Origin: Streptomyces sp. LBL
GTDB taxonomy: Bacteria > Actinomycetota > Actinomycetes > Streptomycetales > Streptomycetaceae
Assembly: GCF_029893585.1 (NCBI RefSeq)
Contig: NZ_JARXYX010000014.1
Coordinates: 62,001 to 126,000, forward strand
DNA length: 64,000 nucleotides
Direction: 5' to 3'
The notes below the pieces were generated by a model. That model saw only the letters and a program-made list of their open reading frames with translations. It searched no databases and had not been told where the DNA came from. Below, piece after piece: positions 59,844-64,000 of this stretch (position 1 is its first letter; every line of letters begins with the position of its first letter). Made by a program: the position numbers and the translations under genes.

Positions 59844-61091
59844 GTGTCAGGCTTACGTGCCCAGCGCCTGGCCGCGCGCCGGGCAGAGCGCAGGCGGACC
59901 GCTCGGCGGGGCGCGATGGTGGCGACGGCCTCGGTCGTCGTCGCGGTCGGCACCGCGACCGGGATGCTGTCCGCCCTCGACGGTCGGCAGGTCTCCGACG
60001 AGGCGAAGCCTGAGGTGAGCAGCTCGCCCTACCTGGCGCCGCCGCCCGTCGTGCCCAGGCCGTCCACCTCGCCGAGCCCGAGCGCCTCCGCCTCGCCGTC
60101 CCCGAAGGAGAGCCCTACGTCCACGCCCACGCCCACGCCGACGCCCATGCCCACGCCGACTGAGGAGAGGAAGGAGCCGGAGAAGGAGCAGGAGAAGGAG
60201 AAGGAGAAAGACCTGACCGCCTTCGTGTCCACCCGGCTCTACCGTCACCCCGATTCCCAGGTGCTGGAGTGGGTGCGCGCCAACTCCGACGACCCTCGGC
60301 AGGCCGTCATAGAGTCCCGTATCGCGGATCAGCCGGCCGCCGTCTGGTTCGCCGACCACACGCCCTCGACCATTACGGCCCGGGTCCGTGCGGTCACCTC
60401 GGGCGGTGCCGGACAGGGCCGGGTCCCGGTGCTGGTCGCGTACACGATTCCCGGTCGCGACTGCGGTGGCGCCTCGCAGGGCGGGGCACCCGACCTCGAC
60501 GCGTACGACGCCTGGATCGACGCCTTCGCCGCCGGACTGGGATCAGGTGAGGCCGTCGTCATCCTGGAGCCCGACTCGGTCGCCCAGGCCGAGTGCCTCT
60601 CCTCGGGCCAACGCGCCCGCCGGTTCGCCTCGTTGGCCCGTGCGGGCCGCGTCCTCAAGGCGGCCGATCCCCAGGTGCGGGTCTACTACGACGCCGGTCA
60701 CTCGGGCTGGAACGCGGCCACGAAACAGGCGGGTTGGCTCCGGCGGGCCGGGGCCGCCTCGGCCGCCTCCTCCGACGGCGTGTTCAGCAACGTCTCCAAC
60801 TTCCACCGTACGGCCGACGAGATCGCGTACGACCGCCAGGTCCTGGACGCCCTGGGCGGCCCGGCGAGCCTGGGTGCCGTCATCGACACCAGCCGCAACG
60901 GCAACGGCGCCCCGGCCGACGGCGAGTGGTGCGACCCGTCCGGGCGCAAGATCGGACGGGCGCCCACGCTGAACACCGGGGAGGCGCGGATCGACGCCTT
61001 CCTGTGGGTGAAGCTGCCGGGGGAGTCGGACGGCTGCAAGGGCTCGCCGGGGGCGTTCTCGCCGTCGTACGCCTACGACTTGGCGCGCTGA
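59844..61091 (+). CDS. Glycoside hydrolase family 6 (cellulase/cellobiohydrolase-type), membrane-anchored or secreted
   Basis: The 415-residue protein starts with a strongly basic segment and one hydrophobic helix (MVATASVVVAVGTATGMLSA). A low-complexity linker of Ser-Pro, Thr-Pro and Glu-Lys repeats follows, then a GH6 domain from about residue 130. Family features are IPGRDCGGASQGG, AVVILEPDSVAQAECLSSGQ, VYYDAGHSGWNA, SNVSNFHRTADEIAYDRQVL, VIDTSRNGNGAPADGEWCDP and DAFLWVKLPGESDG, with both catalytic aspartates and two disulfide cysteine pairs. GTG 59844 follows GGGGGAGGGGG. It acts outside the cell on beta-1,4-glucans. Confidence 0.92.
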   Translation: MSGLRAQRLAARRAERRRTARRGAMVATASVVVAVGTATGMLSALDGRQVSDEAKPEVSSSPYLAPPPVVPRPSTSPSPSASASPSPKESPTSTPTPTPTPMPTPTEERKEPEKEQEKEKEKDLTAFVSTRLYRHPDSQVLEWVRANSDDPRQAVIESRIADQPAAVWFADHTPSTITARVRAVTSGGAGQGRVPVLVAYTIPGRDCGGASQGGAPDLDAYDAWIDAFAAGLGSGEAVVILEPDSVAQAECLSSGQRARRFASLARAGRVLKAADPQVRVYYDAGHSGWNAATKQAGWLRRAGAASAASSDGVFSNVSNFHRTADEIAYDRQVLDALGGPASLGAVIDTSRNGNGAPADGEWCDPSGRKIGRAPTLNTGEARIDAFLWVKLPGESDGCKGSPGAFSPSYAYDLAR

Positions 61092-62464
61092 GTGTCGCTG
61101 CCGTAGGTGCTGGTGCCCTCGTCCAGCAGGGGTTCCTGCGTCTTGAGGTGGGGCGGTGCGAACGCCCGCAGCGCGTGGTAGCCGGTGATCACGACCAGCG
61201 TGCCCAGGGCGATGCCGCTCAGCGAGAAGGTGTCGGTGAACTTCATCGTCACGTTGCCGACGCCGATGATGATGCCCGCCGCGGCCGGCACCAGGTTGAG
61301 AGGATTACGCAAATCCACCTTGGCGTTGAGCCAGATCTGGGCGCCGAGCAGGCCGATCATGCCGTACAGGATGACCGTGATGCCGCCGAGGACACCGCCA
61401 GGGATCGCGGCCACGACCGCGCCGAACTTCGGGCACAGGCCGAAGAGGAGCGCGAAGCCGGCGGCGGCCCAGTAGGCGGCCGTGGAGTAGACGCGGGTCG
61501 CGGCCATCACGCCGATGTTCTCGGAGTAGGTGGTGTTGGGCGGCCCGCCGACCGCGGTGGACAGCACGGAGCCTATGCCGTCGGCGGAGATCGCCGTACC
61601 GAGCCGGTCGTCCAGCGAGTCGCCGGTCATCTCGCCGACCGCCTTGACATGCCCGGCGTTCTCCGCGACGAGGGCGATGACCACGGGCAGCGCGACCAGG
61701 ATCGCCGACCACTCGAAGGACGGCCCGTGGAAGGACGGCAGCCCGATCCAGTCGGCCCGGCCGACGGCGGACAGGTCGAGCCGCCAGTGGTCGGTGATCT
61801 TGCCGCTCGCGTCCGCCGAGTGGATGCGGCCGAAGATCCGGTCGAAGGCCCAGGAGATGCCGTAGCCGAAGACCAGGCCCAGGAAGATCGCGATGCGGGA
61901 CCAGAAACCACGCAGGCAGACCACGGCCAGACCGGTGAGCAGCATGACCAGCAGGGCCGTCCACTGGTCCTGCGGCCAGTACGTGGAGGCAGTGACGGGC
62001 GCCAGGTTGAAGCCGATCAGCATCACCACCGCGCCCGTGACGATCGGCGGCATCGCCACATGGATGATCCGCGCCCCGAACCGCTGCACGGCCACCCCGA
62101 CCAGGAACAGCGCGACGCCGACGACCAGGACCGCGCCGGTCACCGTGGCACTCGTCCCGCCCTGCGCCCGGATGACCGCGGCGACCCCGACGAAGGACAG
62201 CGAGCAGCCGAGGTAACTGGGCACCCGGCCGCGGGTGGCGAGCAGGAAGATCACGGTCGCGACGCCGGACATCATGATCGCGAGGTTGGGGTCCAGGCCC
62301 ATGAGGACGGGGGCGACGAAGGACGCACCGAACATCGCCACCACGTGCTGGGCGCCGAGCCCGAACGTGCGGGGCCAGGAGAGCCGTTCGTCGGGGCGGA
62401 CCACCGCTCCGGGCGCCGGCGTGCGTCCGTCTCCGTGCAGTTTCCAGCGGACGCCAAGATCCAT
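61073..62464 (-). CDS. uraA: Uracil permease / NCS2 nucleobase:cation symporter
   Basis: The 463-residue membrane protein has about fourteen hydrophobic segments. It carries the NCS2 signature FGLGAQHVVAMFGASFVAPV near the N-terminus, the transport-domain motif VALVAENAGHVKAVGEMTGD with the key Glu, and GGPPNTTYSENIGVMAATRV. These fit uracil/xanthine:proton symporters, with uracil most likely. Its end overlaps the end of the GH6 gene by 19 bases in convergent orientation. ATG 62464 is the first after the repeats upstream. Confidence 0.91.
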   Translation of the reverse strand: MDLGVRWKLHGDGRTPAPGAVVRPDERLSWPRTFGLGAQHVVAMFGASFVAPVLMGLDPNLAIMMSGVATVIFLLATRGRVPSYLGCSLSFVGVAAVIRAQGGTSATVTGAVLVVGVALFLVGVAVQRFGARIIHVAMPPIVTGAVVMLIGFNLAPVTASTYWPQDQWTALLVMLLTGLAVVCLRGFWSRIAIFLGLVFGYGISWAFDRIFGRIHSADASGKITDHWRLDLSAVGRADWIGLPSFHGPSFEWSAILVALPVVIALVAENAGHVKAVGEMTGDSLDDRLGTAISADGIGSVLSTAVGGPPNTTYSENIGVMAATRVYSTAAYWAAAGFALLFGLCPKFGAVVAAIPGGVLGGITVILYGMIGLLGAQIWLNAKVDLRNPLNLVPAAAGIIIGVGNVTMKFTDTFSLSGIALGTLVVITGYHALRAFAPPHLKTQEPLLDEGTSTYGSDTQRAKS

Positions 62465-62599
62465 GGTGCGGTTTCGCTTTCGTCGTGCCGGTGGGTTTGT
62501 CCGGGACATTGTCCAGGGCGAACGGGCGCACCACCGACCTGGCCCACGGCTTCCGCTTGCGCTCGGCCCACGACTTCCACTTCCGCTCGGCCGACGGGA

Positions 62600-62725
62600 C
62601 GGTGACATACGTCCCACGGCACCCGGAGGGTCGGGCTCGGCATCCGGGGGGTGGTCGGGCTCGGCACCCGGGCCCTGGTCGGGCCTGGCGCGCAGGCCCC
62701 TCTCGGGCTCGGCGCCGTGGCGCGA
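62600..62725. repeat. Imperfect GGTCGGGCTCGGC repeats
   Basis: Units of the type GGTCGGGCTCGGCAYCCGGG occur about five times with drift in the gap between the uracil permease and MFS genes (62465-62730). No gene is supported here. Confidence 0.6.
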
Positions 62726-62730
62726 CGCGT

Positions 62731-63942
62731 TCAGGGTCGCGGGTCGGGAACCGCCGCGGCCTCGGCACCGACCTTCGGCCGATCCCGGTCTCCCGCCCGC
62801 AGCACGCCCGCGAAGAGCACCAGCCCGCAGGCCAGCACCGTCACCAGAGCGAACGACACCACCAGGCTGGTCGCCTGGGCCAGACCGCCGATGGCGCCCG
62901 GCGCGACCAGGCCCGAGGTGTAGGTGATGGTCGCGACGCCCGCGATGGCCAGGCTGGGGTTCGCACCGCTGCGGCCCGCCGCGGCGAAGCACAGCGGTAC
63001 GACGACCGCGATGCCCAGCCCCATCAGCGCGAACCCGGCCATGGCCGCCGCCGGATGGTCCGCCACGACGATCAGCAGCCCGCCGAGGGCGGCCAGGACC
63101 CCGCCCACCCGGACCGTGCGCACCGAACCGAACCGGTCCACCACCTTGTCGCCGGCGATCCGGGCGATCGCCATGGTGAACGTGAAGCCCGTGGTGCAGG
63201 CGGCCGCAAGTCCCGCCGAGCTGTCCAGCCGGTCGCGCAGATACACCGCCGACCAGTCCAGGCTCGCGCCCTCCGCGAACACCGCGCAGAACCCGACCGC
63301 GCCGATGACCAGCGCCGACTTCGGCGGCAGCGCGAACCGGGGCGGCGGCTCCTCGTCCTCGGCGGGCTGCAGGTCGAGCACCCACGCACAGGCGGCCACG
63401 CCCAGCACGGTCAGGACGGCGGCGGCCAGCGCGTGGTGCAGCCGGGCGTCCGCACCCAGGTGCGCGGCGAGCGTGCCGGCTGCCGAGCCGACCAGGGCAC
63501 CCGCGCTCCACATGCCGTGCAGCCCCGACATGATCGACCGGCTCAGCCGGTTCTCGACCTCGACACCGAGCGCGTTCATCGCGACGTCCGACATGCCCGC
63601 GGTGGCGCCGTAGACGAAGAGGGCCAGGCACAGGGTCAGCAGATTCGGGGCGAGGGACGGCAGGATCAGGGCCAGGGTCCACAGGGCGATCAGGCCGCGC
63701 AGGGCGTTCCGGGCACCGAAGCGGTGGCTGATGCTGCCCGCGAGCGGCATCGCCACGGACGCGCCGAGCGCGGGGAAGGCCAGGGCGAGGCCCAGCTGTC
63801 CCGCGCTGACCGACGCATGCTCCTGGATCCACGGCACGCGGGTCGCGAACGAGCCGGTGACGGCGCCGTGCACGGTGAACACGGCGGCCACGGCATACCG
63901 GGCCCGCCTCACCTGGCGCTGGTCGTAGACCACTCCACTCAT
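62731..63942 (-). CDS. MFS transporter (FucP/sugar or drug type)
   Basis: The 403-residue protein has twelve hydrophobic segments. Helix 1 begins ARYAVAAVFTVHGAVTGSFA, with RVPWIQEHASVSAGQLGLAL, and the loop PLAGSISHRFGARNALRGLI follows helix 2. VAMNALGVEVENRLSRSIMS and GLHGMWSAGALVGSAAGTLA are typical of the YbjJ-like MFS subgroup often found beside sugar or hexosamine genes. The substrate is unknown. The ATG at 63942 has GGAG close upstream. The last 58 bases of the window lie upstream of it and show no gene. Confidence 0.9.
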   Translation of the reverse strand: MSGVVYDQRQVRRARYAVAAVFTVHGAVTGSFATRVPWIQEHASVSAGQLGLALAFPALGASVAMPLAGSISHRFGARNALRGLIALWTLALILPSLAPNLLTLCLALFVYGATAGMSDVAMNALGVEVENRLSRSIMSGLHGMWSAGALVGSAAGTLAAHLGADARLHHALAAAVLTVLGVAACAWVLDLQPAEDEEPPPRFALPPKSALVIGAVGFCAVFAEGASLDWSAVYLRDRLDSSAGLAAACTTGFTFTMAIARIAGDKVVDRFGSVRTVRVGGVLAALGGLLIVVADHPAAAMAGFALMGLGIAVVVPLCFAAAGRSGANPSLAIAGVATITYTSGLVAPGAIGGLAQATSLVVSFALVTVLACGLVLFAGVLRAGDRDRPKVGAEAAAVPDPRP

Positions 63943-64000
63943 TCTCCGTCCCCTCCCGGTTTCCCGTTTCCGCTGGCGCCGTAAACTATCAGGAACCCTG

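Overview
This is high-GC actinobacterial chromosome, almost certainly Streptomyces. GTG starts are frequent and third codon positions are strongly GC-biased. The left flank carries a typical Streptomyces housekeeping series: pyrF end, sIHF (mihF), gmk, rpoZ, coaBC, metK, a helicase-motif-less priA, fmt and rsmB. The right flank carries rpe, a SorC/DeoR-type sugar-binding regulator, guaB1, an MFS transporter, a DUF5995 protein, a GH6 glycoside hydrolase, a uracil-permease homologue and a second MFS transporter.

Between rsmB (ends 11136) and rpe (starts 53906) lies about 42.7 kb of accessory DNA, read here as a mosaic genomic island with no tRNA gene and no recognisable integrase. Its left part (11.2-20 kb) holds an XRE regulator, a secreted ester cyclase, two SDR oxidoreductases, an aldo/keto reductase preceded by a 13-unit 8-bp tandem array, a flavodoxin-like NAD(P)H reductase, transposon debris, and a divergent DUF1772/TetR pair with two palindromic operators. 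The next part (20-28.5 kb) is a partly decayed acyl-CoA/leucine-type catabolic cluster: acyl-CoA synthetase, GAF histidine kinase/response regulator, an acyl-CoA dehydrogenase stump, CoA transferase A/B, enoyl-CoA hydratase, HMG-CoA lyase and a truncated MaoC.

From 28.7 to 40.7 kb there is a second redox block. It has near-identical inverted copies of one SDR and the aldo/keto reductase, a cupin, a truncated third aldo/keto reductase, two paralogous XRE regulators and an operon for an exported PaoABC-type molybdo-iron-sulfur aldehyde oxidoreductase with its XdhC/PaoD maturation factor. A conserved 18-20 bp element (GGGTA-N8-TACCC) recurs upstream of both XRE genes, the truncated aldo/keto reductase and the pao operon. 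This points to one regulon for carbonyl or electrophile detoxification.

From 41.3 to 46.6 kb four genetic layers are nested. An OLD-type TOPRIM nuclease gene is broken by an ISAs1-family element, which is cut by an IS3-family element, whose orfA is interrupted by a complete group II intron with a reverse-transcriptase/maturase. Removing the intron exactly restores the orfA reading frame. The island ends with an MFS-TetR-nitroreductase-cysteine hydrolase cluster, a VOC protein, a doubly broken SDR and a second, inverted ISAs1 copy with a one-base frameshift. All calls rest on reading the sequence; no database search was possible.
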